A DNA stretch of 64,000 nucleotides from Leifsonia sp. NPDC080035. Its GTDB lineage: Bacteria > Actinomycetota > Actinomycetes > Actinomycetales > Microbacteriaceae. The notes beneath the pieces are model-generated. The model made no database searches and was not told where the DNA came from. It saw only the letters and a list, made by a program, of their open reading frames with translations. The stretch spans positions 3,410,001 through 3,474,000 of the forward strand of contig NZ_CP157390.1 of assembly GCF_040050925.1 (NCBI RefSeq). The letters are read 5' to 3'. Every line of letters begins with the position of its first letter. Within the stretch, counting starts at the first letter, position 1. Positions 1 to 7,437 of this stretch are shown here, one piece after another. The position numbers and the translations under genes were made by a program.

Positions 1-469
1 CTGGCGCGAACTCCTTCACGATCGCGTCCAGGTCGTCGACGCCCTCCAGGTACTCGACGACGACGCCCTCCACACGCAGATCGTCGCCCCACACCCGCTC
101 CACCAGCTCGGCGTCGTGCCTGCCCTCGACGAAGATGCGGCTGGCGCGCGCGACCCTGGCCGGCGCGTCCCCGACGGCGAACGAGCCGGACGCCGTGCGC
201 GTCCTGCCCTGCCGTCCGGCCTTCGGCACGACGAGCCGGACGGGAGAACCGTCGATCAGGAATCCCGCGGAGAGCGGGAAGACGCGCTTCTTGCCGAAGT
301 AGTCCTCCAGCTCCACGGTCTGCGCCTCGAGGCGGGTGATCGCCCCGCAGAAGCCGGTCGCGGCCTCCTCGACGACGAGGTCGCGCACCGCCTCCACCTC
401 GGGAATGGGCTTCCGGCCGGCGTTCCGCCAGTCCGTCGCGAGCACATCGGTTCCGTAGCGGTCGTCCAT
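1..469 (-). CDS. DUF3097 family protein (3' end cut by window)
   Basis: The first 156 codons of a minus-strand gene whose C-terminus lies beyond the window. The protein begins MDDRYGTDVLATDW and contains the block EGRHDAELVERVWGDDLR, both typical as I recall of the actinobacterial DUF3097 family, whose function is not known. The ATG at 469 is chosen because it gives the canonical family start. It lies 51 bases downstream of the DUF6504-like gene on the same strand, so the two may be co-transcribed, which would put it behind the SOS box at 846. It cannot be judged intact from here. Confidence 0.8.
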   Translation of the reverse strand, partial: MDDRYGTDVLATDWRNAGRKPIPEVEAVRDLVVEEAATGFCGAITRLEAQTVELEDYFGKKRVFPLSAGFLIDGSPVRLVVPKAGRQGRTRTASGSFAVGDAPARVARASRIFVEGRHDAELVERVWGDDLRVEGVVVEYLEGVDDLDAIVKEFAP

Positions 470-520
470 CACCCTGTGGAGGCTAGGCGAACCGGGCGGG
501 CGGGTGGGGGAGGCGCTCCG

Positions 521-811
521 TCAGTCGAAGACGCGCACCAGCCGCCAGGTGCGCTCGCCGGGATCGTGCCGCACGTCGAAGACGTGGGCGTCGCCGGTGT
601 CGCTGGTGCCTTGGAAGCGCCACCCGCCGATCTCCCGCGGCAGGCTGCCGATGCCGTAGCGGTGCTCGCCGAACGGGCGCCACCACGTGCAGATCTCGGC
701 CCACACCGTCGGGGTGTCGGTGACCCGGTACCGGGTCGCGCGCCACACGAGGCGGGTGGGGACGCCCTCGTCCGTCGTCCACACCGCGACGGACTCGTCG
801 ATGTCGGTCAT
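521..811 (-). CDS. DUF6504-like small protein, probably SOS-induced
   Basis: A 96-residue protein starting MTDIDESVAVWTTDEG with many Trp and Arg residues (VPTRLVWRATRYRV, EICTWWRPFGEH). This layout resembles DUF6504, a small actinobacterial family often found beside Y-family polymerase genes (imuB/dinB). The ATG at 811 is preferred over upstream in-frame starts because coding-like sequence begins there and the LexA-type box lies only 34 bases upstream. No polymerase gene is next to it here. The family assignment is from memory of the motif pattern and the function is unknown; a role linked to DNA damage is inferred from the operator. Confidence 0.65.
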   Translation of the reverse strand: MTDIDESVAVWTTDEGVPTRLVWRATRYRVTDTPTVWAEICTWWRPFGEHRYGIGSLPREIGGWRFQGTSDTGDAHVFDVRHDPGERTWRLVRVFD

Positions 812-845
812 GGGACGCCTCCTCCTGGTGTGCCGAGCGGTTCGC

Positions 846-861
846 TCGAACGTATGTTCGA
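846..861. promoter_or_regulatory. LexA/SOS box
   Basis: TCGAACGTATGTTCGA is a perfect inverted repeat of TCGAAC around four bases, the exact Gram-positive/mycobacterial LexA consensus TCGAAC-N4-GTTCGA. It lies 34 bases upstream of the minus-strand DUF6504-like gene and 52 bases upstream of the plus-strand DUF1707 gene. Being symmetrical it could act on either; the closer and functionally sensible target is the minus-strand gene. Confidence 0.85.
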
Positions 862-913
862 AGAGAAGTGTAAGCCTCCCGGCCGACGGAGCGCACCTGC
901 CATACTGAGCGCC

Positions 914-1408
914 ATGACTGACTTCAGCGATCCGTCCGGTGCGTCGCTGCGGCTGAGCGACGACGAGCGCGAACGCGCGGTCGCGGCCCTGCAGGGCCAC
1001 GCGGCGCAGGGCAGGCTCACGGACGCGGAGCTCGCCTCCCGCAGCTCGGCGGCCCGCGCGGCGGTCACCAGGGGGGACCTCGCGCCGCTGTTCACCGACC
1101 TGCCGGGACCCCTGGACCTGGATGCGGAGACCGGCACGGGCCCGCGTCCGTCCGTCCGGAGGCCGATGGCCGCGGCGGGGGAGGCATCGTCCGGGTCGGC
1201 GTCCGCGTTCGACGCGGCGGACGAGCCGTACCGCAGGCGGCCGGGGCGCTGGGGCTACGTCGTCGTCTCGGTCGTTCCGTTCGTTGCGCTCATCCTCTTC
1301 TTCGTGACGGGCATGGCGTGGGGATACCAGTACAGCTGGCTGTGGTTCCTGCTCATCCCGATCGTCGGTGCGGTCGCGTACGGCGCCGACGGGGGCCGCC
1401 GCCGCTGA
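914..1408 (+). CDS. DUF1707 domain membrane protein
   Basis: A 164-residue protein. Residues 10-60 form a DUF1707 (SHOCT-like) domain: LRLSDDERERAVAALQGHAA followed by GRLTDAEL and a final DLPG. A disordered linker leads to two C-terminal membrane segments (about 118-138 and 142-158) and a short basic tail. DUF1707 domains commonly head small actinobacterial membrane proteins of unknown function. The ATG at 914 stands seven bases after CATACT (901-906), which suggests a leaderless or near-leaderless transcript. It diverges from the DUF6504-like gene. Confidence 0.8.
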   Translation: MTDFSDPSGASLRLSDDERERAVAALQGHAAQGRLTDAELASRSSAARAAVTRGDLAPLFTDLPGPLDLDAETGTGPRPSVRRPMAAAGEASSGSASAFDAADEPYRRRPGRWGYVVVSVVPFVALILFFVTGMAWGYQYSWLWFLLIPIVGAVAYGADGGRRR

Positions 1409-1438
1409 CGCCCCGCCTCGACCCGGAGGTCGCGGCGG

Positions 1439-2554
1439 TCAGCCGAGGGTGGCGCCGAAGATGAGGCCGAGGATGTAGGTGGCCGCGGCCGCGCCGTAGC
1501 CGATCGCGAGCTGGCGCAGTGCCCGCTTCAGCGGGGATGCGCCGGAGAGCAGTCCGACGATCGCGCCCGTCCCGAGCAGCACCAGGCCGACGAGCAGCGC
1601 CGAGACGATGACCGCGACCGTCCCGGTCAGGCCGAACAGGTACGGCAGGATCGGGATGAGCGCGCCGGAGGCGAAGAAGCAGAAGCTCGAGAGCGCGGCG
1701 CTCCAGCCGTTGCCGATCGCCTCGTGCTCGTCGACGTCCGGCTCCGCGCCCGCCGGCTGGACGGGGACGGGGGACGTGTACGCGCCGAGTGTGGACAGCA
1801 CGTCGTGCGCGTGCCGCTGCGCCTCCTCCGGGCTCATCCCGCGGGCGCGGTACACAAGGGTCAGCTCGTTCGCATCGACGTCGAGGTGCGGCAGCGCGGA
1901 CGCCGTTGCCGGGTTGGGACTGGACGCCTCCAGCAGCTCGCGCTGGGAGCGCACCGAGACGTACTCGCCGGCGCCCATCGACAGCGCACCCGCCAGCAGT
2001 CCGGAGATGCCGGTCAGCAGCACGACGTGCGTCGGCACCCCGCTCGCGCTGACGCCGAGCACGAGCGCGAGGTTGCTCACCAGACCGTCGTTCGCGCCGA
2101 AGACCGCGGCCCTGAACGTCCCGGAGAGCCGCTGCCTGCCGCGCGCGGCGAGTGCACGGACGACCTCTTCGTGCACCTGCTCGTCCGCGGCCATCCTCGG
2201 GGTCGCGTCTGCGTCGCCCGCGTACGGCGAACGCGCCTCCGCCCGCTGGGCAAGTGCCAGCACGAACACCGAGCCGAACCGGCGGGCGAGGAACCCGAGC
2301 ATCCTGGTGCGGACGTCGCCGCGCAGCGGTCGCCCGACCTGGTCGCCGAGCAGGGTGAGCCAGTGCTGCTCGTGCCGCCGCTCCGCCTCGGCGAGCGAGA
2401 GGAGGATCTCCCGCTCCTCTCCCTCCCTGCGTCCGGCGAGGTCGCGGTAGACGGCGGCCTCGGCGCGCTCGTCGGCGAGGTATCGCCGCCAGCGCTTGAT
2501 GTCGGCGGTGGACGGGGAACCGGGCGGTGTGGATGCGGGGGAGTCGGCGGTCAT
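1439..2554 (-). CDS. VIT1/CCC1 transporter with ferritin-like domain
   Basis: A 371-residue protein. Residues about 20-150 are a helical ferritin/rubrerythrin-like domain rich in Glu and His (DERAEAAVYRDLAGRREG, EAERRHEQHW, ADEQVHEEVV) that could bind iron. The rest is a VIT1/CCC1 membrane domain beginning FRAAVFGANDGLVSNLALVL with about five helices. Family members export Fe2+ or Mn2+ from the cytoplasm (or into vacuoles in eukaryotes). Its ATG overlaps the stop codon of the upstream WYL regulator as ATGA, so the two are translationally coupled and the regulator is the natural candidate to control it. The metal is not determined by sequence. Confidence 0.87.
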   Translation of the reverse strand: MTADSPASTPPGSPSTADIKRWRRYLADERAEAAVYRDLAGRREGEEREILLSLAEAERRHEQHWLTLLGDQVGRPLRGDVRTRMLGFLARRFGSVFVLALAQRAEARSPYAGDADATPRMAADEQVHEEVVRALAARGRQRLSGTFRAAVFGANDGLVSNLALVLGVSASGVPTHVVLLTGISGLLAGALSMGAGEYVSVRSQRELLEASSPNPATASALPHLDVDANELTLVYRARGMSPEEAQRHAHDVLSTLGAYTSPVPVQPAGAEPDVDEHEAIGNGWSAALSSFCFFASGALIPILPYLFGLTGTVAVIVSALLVGLVLLGTGAIVGLLSGASPLKRALRQLAIGYGAAAATYILGLIFGATLG

Positions 2555-3534
2555 CGATCAGCTAGCTTAGGCGACGCGCCGCCGCCCGCCGCCGAGGAGA
2601 AGCGCTCGCCCCACGCCGCCGCGAGCCTGACGACCTCCTCCGGGCCCTCGACGCGGAACGACGTCCCCAGCGCCGCGAGCCCGAACAGCGCCCACTCGGG
2701 CGTGTCCGCGGTCATCCGCACCCGTGTCTCGGTCGCCGTGACGGCCTCGGCCGTCGACCACCGGCCGATGACCTCCTGCACCCGCGCGAGGGGCGCATCC
2801 ACCACCGCGTCGACGACGAACGGGTCCCCGGCTCCCGCGAGGGCGTCGCGCACGAAGGCGGCCGCGTCTTCGGCGGGCAGCGCGCGTGGCCGGAACCGCG
2901 CGCCGGTCGGCCGCGGATCGCTCAGCCGGTCGAGCCGGAAGCTGCGCCAGTCGAAGCGGGTGAGGTCGTAGGCGACCAGATACCAGCGCCGGCCGACGGA
3001 GACCAGCCGGTGCGGCTCGACCGTGCGGGTCGTCTCCGCGCCGTCGCGTGCGGTGTACGCGAACGCCAGCCGCTCCTCATCGCGACAGGCCTGCGCCACC
3101 GTCGTCAGCGTCGCCGCGTCGGCCACCGGCCCCGGCCGGAGTGCGGAGGCGAGCGTGGCGACGCGCAGCGCGTCGACGCGGCGCCGCAGCCTCGGCGGCA
3201 TCACCTGGACCACCTTCGTGAGCGCCCGCACCGACGCCTCCTCGACGCCGGAGACGCCGCTCTGCGCTGCCGTCCGCAGTCCCACCGCGAGAGCGACGGC
3301 CTCCTCGTCGTCCACGACGAGCGGTGGCAGGGAGGCGCCCGCCGCCAGCTGGTATCCGCCGGCGACCCCGCGCGTCGCATCCACCGGGTAGCCGGGGTCG
3401 CGGAGCCGGTCGACGTCCCTGCGCAGCGTGCGCGGAGAGACGCCGAGCCGCTCGGCGAGCTCCTGGCCCGGCCAATAGCGGTGGGTCTGGAGCAGCGAGA
3501 GGAGCTGCAGCGTGCGCGATCCTGTGCTGGCCAT
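2551..3534 (-). CDS. HTH-WYL transcriptional regulator (YafY type)
   Basis: A 327-residue regulator. Residues 5-60 are a winged helix (LAERLGVSPRTLRRDVDRLR), then a glycine-rich wing (GVAGGYQLAAG), then a WYL domain near residues 140-215 (PHRLVSVGRRWYLVAYDL, WRSFRLDRLSD) and a WCX C-terminus. WYL proteins sense small ligands or nucleic acid. I chose the ATG at 3534 because MASTGSRTLQLLSLLQ is the usual family start. The stop overlaps the start of the metal-transporter gene, so the pair is one operon; regulation of that transporter is inferred from this arrangement. Confidence 0.87.
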   Translation of the reverse strand: MASTGSRTLQLLSLLQTHRYWPGQELAERLGVSPRTLRRDVDRLRDPGYPVDATRGVAGGYQLAAGASLPPLVVDDEEAVALAVGLRTAAQSGVSGVEEASVRALTKVVQVMPPRLRRRVDALRVATLASALRPGPVADAATLTTVAQACRDEERLAFAYTARDGAETTRTVEPHRLVSVGRRWYLVAYDLTRFDWRSFRLDRLSDPRPTGARFRPRALPAEDAAAFVRDALAGAGDPFVVDAVVDAPLARVQEVIGRWSTAEAVTATETRVRMTADTPEWALFGLAALGTSFRVEGPEEVVRLAAAWGERFSSAAGGGASPKLADR

Positions 3535-3600
3535 GCGCCCAGTCTCGCGCACCCAACGGCCGGAATGTGACCGCAATCGGGGCGGCGTCGGGCAGTGGCC

Positions 3601-4575
3601 CTACTCCGAGGCGCGCAGCGTCGGCTGGCCGCGCCGGGACAGCGTGAGCACCGCCTCGGCGATGTGCTCGTTGCGTTCCAGCTCCTGCTCGACGGCGTAG
3701 AGGTCGTCCGCGACGTCGGACTCCCTGTCGTTGCCGACCAGGTCGACGGCGGCCACAAGGAACACGCGCTCCGGGCCGACGTACTCCAGGTGCAGATAGC
3801 TGACCGAGCTGACCTCTGGATGTCGCAGCAGCATCCCGAGAACCGCCTGGGTCACGCGCTCCGGCGCCTGCTCGCCGAGCAGGAAGCGCCGGTTCCTGTC
3901 GATGAGCACGAAGGCGACGATCGCGAGCAGAACGCCGACGAGGATGGAGCCCAGCGCGTCGAACACCGCGTTGCCGGTCAGCTCGTGCAACAGCACGCCG
4001 AGGAACGCGATCAACAGGCCGATCAGCGCGGCGGCGTCCTCCGCGAACACGGCCCGCAGGGTCGGGTTGGACGTGCTGAGCACGTGCTCGACGGTGCTGG
4101 TGCCCCGCTCGTCCGCGAGCGCGTGCGCCTGCCGGTAGGACTGCATGAACGAGACGCCCTCGAAGACGAACGCGACGGCGAGCACGATGTAGTTGATGAG
4201 GTAGTCGGTCTCCGGCTCCTCCGCGCCGAGCTGGGACACCCCGTGCATGATCGAGACGACGGCCCCCGCCGTGAACAGCCCGACGGCCGCGAACAGCGAC
4301 CAGACGTAGGCCTCGCGGCCGTACCCGCCCGGATGCGCAGGGTCGCGCGGGCGCACGGCGACGCGTTCGGCCTGCAGCAGGAACAGCTCGTTGCCCGCGT
4401 CCGCCCACGAGTGCGCCGCCTCGGCGACCATCGACGCCGACCCGGTCAGGAACCCGGCGACGCTCTTGGCGATGGCGACGATGATGTTGGCGCCGAGGGC
4501 GAGGAGCACGGTGAGGAGGCTGGAGCTCTTCGCGGAGCTCCGGGGGCTGGTGGTCTCGCGGCTGGCCGTCGACAT
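3601..4575 (-). CDS. cation diffusion facilitator family transporter
   Basis: A 324-residue CDF protein with about six membrane helices followed by a cytoplasmic ferredoxin-like domain (from about residue 225). The first metal site is seen as HSWAD (H-x3-D, near residue 56); the second is EDAAA rather than H-x3-D, a variant found in one bacterial CDF subgroup. CDF proteins exchange Zn2+, Fe2+ or Mn2+ for protons. It is a separate unit, ending 66 bases before the WYL regulator start. With the VIT-type transporter it makes two metal exporters within 3 kb. Confidence 0.87.
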   Translation of the reverse strand: MSTASRETTSPRSSAKSSSLLTVLLALGANIIVAIAKSVAGFLTGSASMVAEAAHSWADAGNELFLLQAERVAVRPRDPAHPGGYGREAYVWSLFAAVGLFTAGAVVSIMHGVSQLGAEEPETDYLINYIVLAVAFVFEGVSFMQSYRQAHALADERGTSTVEHVLSTSNPTLRAVFAEDAAALIGLLIAFLGVLLHELTGNAVFDALGSILVGVLLAIVAFVLIDRNRRFLLGEQAPERVTQAVLGMLLRHPEVSSVSYLHLEYVGPERVFLVAAVDLVGNDRESDVADDLYAVEQELERNEHIAEAVLTLSRRGQPTLRASE

Positions 4576-4640
4576 GGCGCAACACTAATCCCGACCGCCG
4601 CCGCGCTGCACCGGGGAACGAGGCTGTACGGGGGGAACGA

Positions 4641-4672
4641 GAAAGGCCCCGATCTCGCGATCGGGGCCTTTC
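4641..4672 (-). terminator. intrinsic terminator after tRNA-Leu
   Basis: A perfect inverted repeat, GAAAGGCCCCGATC at 4641-4654 against GATCGGGGCCTTTC at 4659-4672, with a four-base TCGC loop and a short T run on the minus strand. It starts nine bases beyond the 3' end of the tRNA on the minus strand and lies before the divergently placed CDF gene start, so it should end the tRNA transcript. Confidence 0.8.
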
Positions 4673-4680
4673 TCCTGCGG

Positions 4681-4765
4681 TGTCCGAGGGGGGACTTGAA
4701 CCCCCACGCCCTATACGGGCACTAGCACCTCAAGCTAGCGCGTCTGCCATTTCCGCCACCCGGAC
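4681..4765 (-). tRNA. tRNA-Leu (anticodon GAG)
   Basis: An 85-nucleotide class II tRNA on the minus strand. The acceptor stem GTCCGGG pairs with CCTCGGAC leaving a discriminator A (one G-U pair). The anticodon arm CTAGC-TTGAGGT-GCTAG carries GAG, which reads CUC and CUU. There is a long variable arm, and the T arm is GGGGG-TTCAAGT-CCCCC. The 3' CCA is not encoded. An AT-rich TAATGT on the minus strand at 4807-4812 is a plausible -10 element. Confidence 0.95.
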
Positions 4766-4894
4766 GGGTGTTCCAGCGGGCCGGGTGTTCCGGCCGCCGA
4801 AGAAAGACATTAGCACGAAAAGCACGGGGCCCTTCACATCGCTGCGCACCCCGGGCGTGGCGCGTGCACTTCCGTTCCGGGGGTGGTTTCGCGG

Positions 4895-4925
4895 TAGCCT
4901 GTGTCCGGGCGGGATGCATCCGCCC
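4895..4925 (+). promoter_or_regulatory. csp promoter -10 and 5' UTR hairpin
   Basis: TAGCCT at 4895-4900 fits an actinobacterial -10 element and would start transcription near 4907, giving a leader of about 40 bases before the csp ATG at 4948. The leader opens with GGGCGGGATGCATCCGCCC (4907-4925), an imperfect palindrome able to form a hairpin. Cold-shock gene leaders often carry temperature-dependent structure; that role here is inferred. Confidence 0.5.
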
Positions 4926-4947
4926 CCGACACCAGGAAGAAGAAACG

Positions 4948-5151
4948 ATGGCCACAGGTACCGTCAAATGGTTCAACGCGGAGAAGGGCTTCGGATTCAT
5001 CTCTCCGGACGACGGCTCCGCCGACGTTTTCGCTCACTTCAGCGAGATCCAGTCGCAGGGCTACCGCAGCCTTGAGGAGAACCAGAAGGTCGAGTTCGAG
5101 GTGACGCAGGGCCCCAAGGGCCTGCAGGCCTCGAACATCCGCCCGCTCTGA
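4948..5151 (+). CDS. cspA: cold-shock protein (CspA family)
   Basis: A 67-residue single CSD protein starting MATGTVKWFNAEKGFGFI. The RNP1 motif (KGFGFI) and RNP2 motif (VFAHF) that bind single-stranded nucleic acid are both present. It acts in the cytoplasm as an RNA chaperone. An AGGAAGAAG ribosome-binding site precedes the ATG. It stands alone, between the divergent tRNA-Leu and the downstream M20 peptidase, and is followed by a tandem repeat that includes its stop codon and then a hairpin. The symbol is by family; several csp paralogues usually exist per genome. Confidence 0.95.
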   Translation: MATGTVKWFNAEKGFGFISPDDGSADVFAHFSEIQSQGYRSLEENQKVEFEVTQGPKGLQASNIRPL

Positions 5152-5182
5152 GTCCTCGACTCGACTGAGTCCTCGACTCGAC
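5149..5182. repeat. 17-bp tandem duplication over the csp stop codon
   Basis: TGAGTCCTCGACTCGAC occurs twice without a gap (5149-5165 and 5166-5182). The first copy begins with the csp stop codon, so the duplication duplicates the TGA. Each unit contains GTCGAG/CTCGAC half-sites that could base-pair. Confidence 0.8.
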
Positions 5183-5192
5183 ACGCACTCGA

Positions 5193-5220
5193 CGCTACCC
5201 GGCCCCACGGCCGGGTAGCG
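5193..5220 (+). terminator. hairpin terminator of csp
   Basis: A perfect 12-bp stem, CGCTACCCGGCC (5193-5204) against GGCCGGGTAGCG (5209-5220), with a CCAC loop. There is no long T tract, as usual for GC-rich actinobacteria. Its right arm contains TAGCGT, which also looks like the -10 element of the next gene. Confidence 0.65.
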
Positions 5221-5228
5221 TTGATTGC

Positions 5229-6554
5229 ATGACCGACTCCCGCATCGTCCCTGCGCCAGAGCCCGAACTCGACGAGACCGCGATCATCGCGCGGGATCTC
5301 ATCCGGTTCGACACCACGAATTACGGCGAGGGCAAGTCCAACGGGGAGACGGACGCGGCCGAGTACGTCGAGGCCAGGCTGCGCGACCTCGGGCTGAGTC
5401 CGCAGCTGTTCGACTCCGACCCCGGCCGCACGAGCGTCGTCGCGCGCGTCGAGGGCCGCGACCGGTCCAAGCCGGCGCTCGTGGTGCACGGCCACCTGGA
5501 CGTCGTGCCGGCCGACCCGCGCAACTGGTCGGTCGACCCGTTCGGCGGCGTCATCAAGGACGGCCTGCTCTGGGGCCGCGGAGCCGTGGACATGAAGAAC
5601 ATGGACGCGATGATCCTCACCGCGGTCGGCGACATCCTGCGCGCGGGGGAGCAGCCGGAGCGGGATCTGGTCGTCGCGTTCTTCGCCGACGAGGAGGACG
5701 GCGGCCGCCGCGGCTCGCACTTTCTCGTGGACAACCATCCCGAGCTCTTCGCCGGCGCCACCGAGGCCATCAGCGAGGTCGGCGGTTACTCGATCGACAT
5801 CGACGGCAAGCGCGCCTATCTGCTGCAGACCGGAGAGAAGTCGCTGGTCTGGATCAAGCTGGTGGCGCGCGGACGCGCCGCCCACGGCTCCCGGCTGATC
5901 CGCGACAACGCCATCACGAAGCTGGCGGAGGCCCTCGTGAAGATCGGCCGGCGCGAGTGGCCGCTGCAGCTGACCGCGACGACGACCCGCCTGATCGCCG
6001 AGCTCGGCCGCCTCCTCGGCGTCGACCCGGAGCAGGTCGGCCCGGACGAGGTCGTGCTGCGCACGGGCACCGCGGCCGGGTTCATCCTGGCGACACTGCG
6101 CACCACCAGCAACCCGACCCTCCTGGAGGCGGGCTACAAGCACAACGTCATCCCGGACACGGCGGAGGCGCTGGTCGACATCCGCACGCTGCCGGGCGAC
6201 GAGGACCGCATCCTCGCCGAGGTGCGCGAGCTCGTCGGCGACGACATCGAGGTGCGCATCATGCACCGCGACATCGGCCTGGAGGCCGACTTCGGCGGCG
6301 ACCTCATCGACGCGATCACGGGGACCCTGGCGACGCACGACCCGGGAGCCCCGGTGCTTCCGTATCTGCTCTCGGGCGGAACCGACAACAAGGCGCTGAG
6401 CAAGCTCGGGATCACCGGCTACGGCTTCGCGCCGCTCCGGCTGCCGAAGGAGCTCGACTTCCCCGGCATGTTCCACGGTGTCGACGAGCGGGTGCCGCTG
6501 GACGCACTAGTGTTCGGAAGGACTGTCCTGCGCGACCTCCTGCGCACCTACTGA
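5229..6554 (+). CDS. M20 family metallopeptidase
   Basis: A 441-residue M20/M28-type dipeptidase or amidohydrolase. Metal ligands and catalytic residues are seen in HGHLDVVPAD (near residue 92), GAVDMKNMDAM (near 120), the DEEDGG pair near 155 and a late H in MFHGVDE (near 416). The dimerisation domain lies between about 195 and 320. It hydrolyses peptide or N-acyl amide bonds with two Zn2+ in the cytoplasm; the substrate cannot be told. TAGCGT at 5216-5221 followed by seven bases to ATG suggests a leaderless start. It is followed nine bases later by uppP. Confidence 0.9.
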   Translation: MTDSRIVPAPEPELDETAIIARDLIRFDTTNYGEGKSNGETDAAEYVEARLRDLGLSPQLFDSDPGRTSVVARVEGRDRSKPALVVHGHLDVVPADPRNWSVDPFGGVIKDGLLWGRGAVDMKNMDAMILTAVGDILRAGEQPERDLVVAFFADEEDGGRRGSHFLVDNHPELFAGATEAISEVGGYSIDIDGKRAYLLQTGEKSLVWIKLVARGRAAHGSRLIRDNAITKLAEALVKIGRREWPLQLTATTTRLIAELGRLLGVDPEQVGPDEVVLRTGTAAGFILATLRTTSNPTLLEAGYKHNVIPDTAEALVDIRTLPGDEDRILAEVRELVGDDIEVRIMHRDIGLEADFGGDLIDAITGTLATHDPGAPVLPYLLSGGTDNKALSKLGITGYGFAPLRLPKELDFPGMFHGVDERVPLDALVFGRTVLRDLLRTY

Positions 6555-6562
6555 AGGAACCC

Positions 6563-7426
6563 ATGGACTTCATCAACGCCGTCATCCTCGGACTCGTCCA
6601 GGGGCTGACCGAGTTCCTGCCCATCTCCTCCAGCGCGCACATCCGCATCGTCGGCGAGCTGCTCGGCACCGGCGCGGACCCGGGCGCCCGCTTCACCGCG
6701 ATCATCCAGCTCGGCACGGAGGCCGCGGTGCTGCTGTACTTCTGGCGCGACATCGTGCGGATCGTCTCGCGCTGGTTCCTGGCGCTGTTCGGGCGCATCC
6801 CGCGCAATGACCCCGACGCGAGGATGGGCTGGCTGGTCATCCTCGGCAGCATCCCGATCGTGGTTCTCGGCCTGTTCTTCCAGGACGCGATCGAGACCAC
6901 CTTCCGCTCGCTCTGGATCGTGGCGACGACGCTCATCGTCTTCGGCATCCTGCTCGGGATCGCGGACTGGGTGGGCGCGAAGACCCGGCGGCTGAAGGAA
7001 CTCACCTGGGGCCACGGCATCATCTTCGGTTTCGCGCAGGCGCTCGCGCTCATCCCGGGCGTCTCGCGCTCCGGCGGCACGATCACGGCCGGTCTGTTCA
7101 TGGGCTACCAGCGTCGCGCCGCGGCACGTTACTCCTTCCTGCTGGCGCTGCCCGCGGTGTTCGGCAGCGGCCTCTACCAGCTCTACAAGGCGATCAAGGA
7201 GCCGTGCACGCAGGCGCTCGCCTCCGCGGGGAAGTGCACCGTGGAGGTGTTCGGACTGGCGGAGACCGCGGTGGCGACAATCGTCGCGTTCGCGGTCGGG
7301 CTCGTCGTGATCGCCTTCTTCATGGGCTACATCTCCCGGCGCAGCTTCCTGCCGTTCGTGATCTACCGCATCGTGCTCGGCGTGCTGCTGATGATCCTGC
7401 TCGGCACCGGCGTCCTGGCGGCCTGA
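6563..7426 (+). CDS. uppP: undecaprenyl-diphosphate phosphatase UppP (BacA)
   Basis: A 287-residue polytopic membrane protein with the two family signatures: QGLTEFLPISSSAH (residues 13-26) and PGVSRSGGT (near 172). It dephosphorylates undecaprenyl pyrophosphate to recycle the lipid carrier for peptidoglycan synthesis, and confers bacitracin tolerance. The ATG at 6563 gives the standard MDFINAVILGLVQG start. It lies directly after the M20 peptidase and 11 bases before mshC, a neighbour also found near uppP in mycobacteria. Confidence 0.96.
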   Translation: MDFINAVILGLVQGLTEFLPISSSAHIRIVGELLGTGADPGARFTAIIQLGTEAAVLLYFWRDIVRIVSRWFLALFGRIPRNDPDARMGWLVILGSIPIVVLGLFFQDAIETTFRSLWIVATTLIVFGILLGIADWVGAKTRRLKELTWGHGIIFGFAQALALIPGVSRSGGTITAGLFMGYQRRAAARYSFLLALPAVFGSGLYQLYKAIKEPCTQALASAGKCTVEVFGLAETAVATIVAFAVGLVVIAFFMGYISRRSFLPFVIYRIVLGVLLMILLGTGVLAA

Positions 7427-7437
7427 CGGCAGCGGCG

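Noticed and set aside
5225..7426. A frame running from the M20 peptidase into uppP, which could suggest a fusion protein
   Set aside because: The first part is an off-frame translation of the peptidase gene; both genes have their own starts, stops and motifs.
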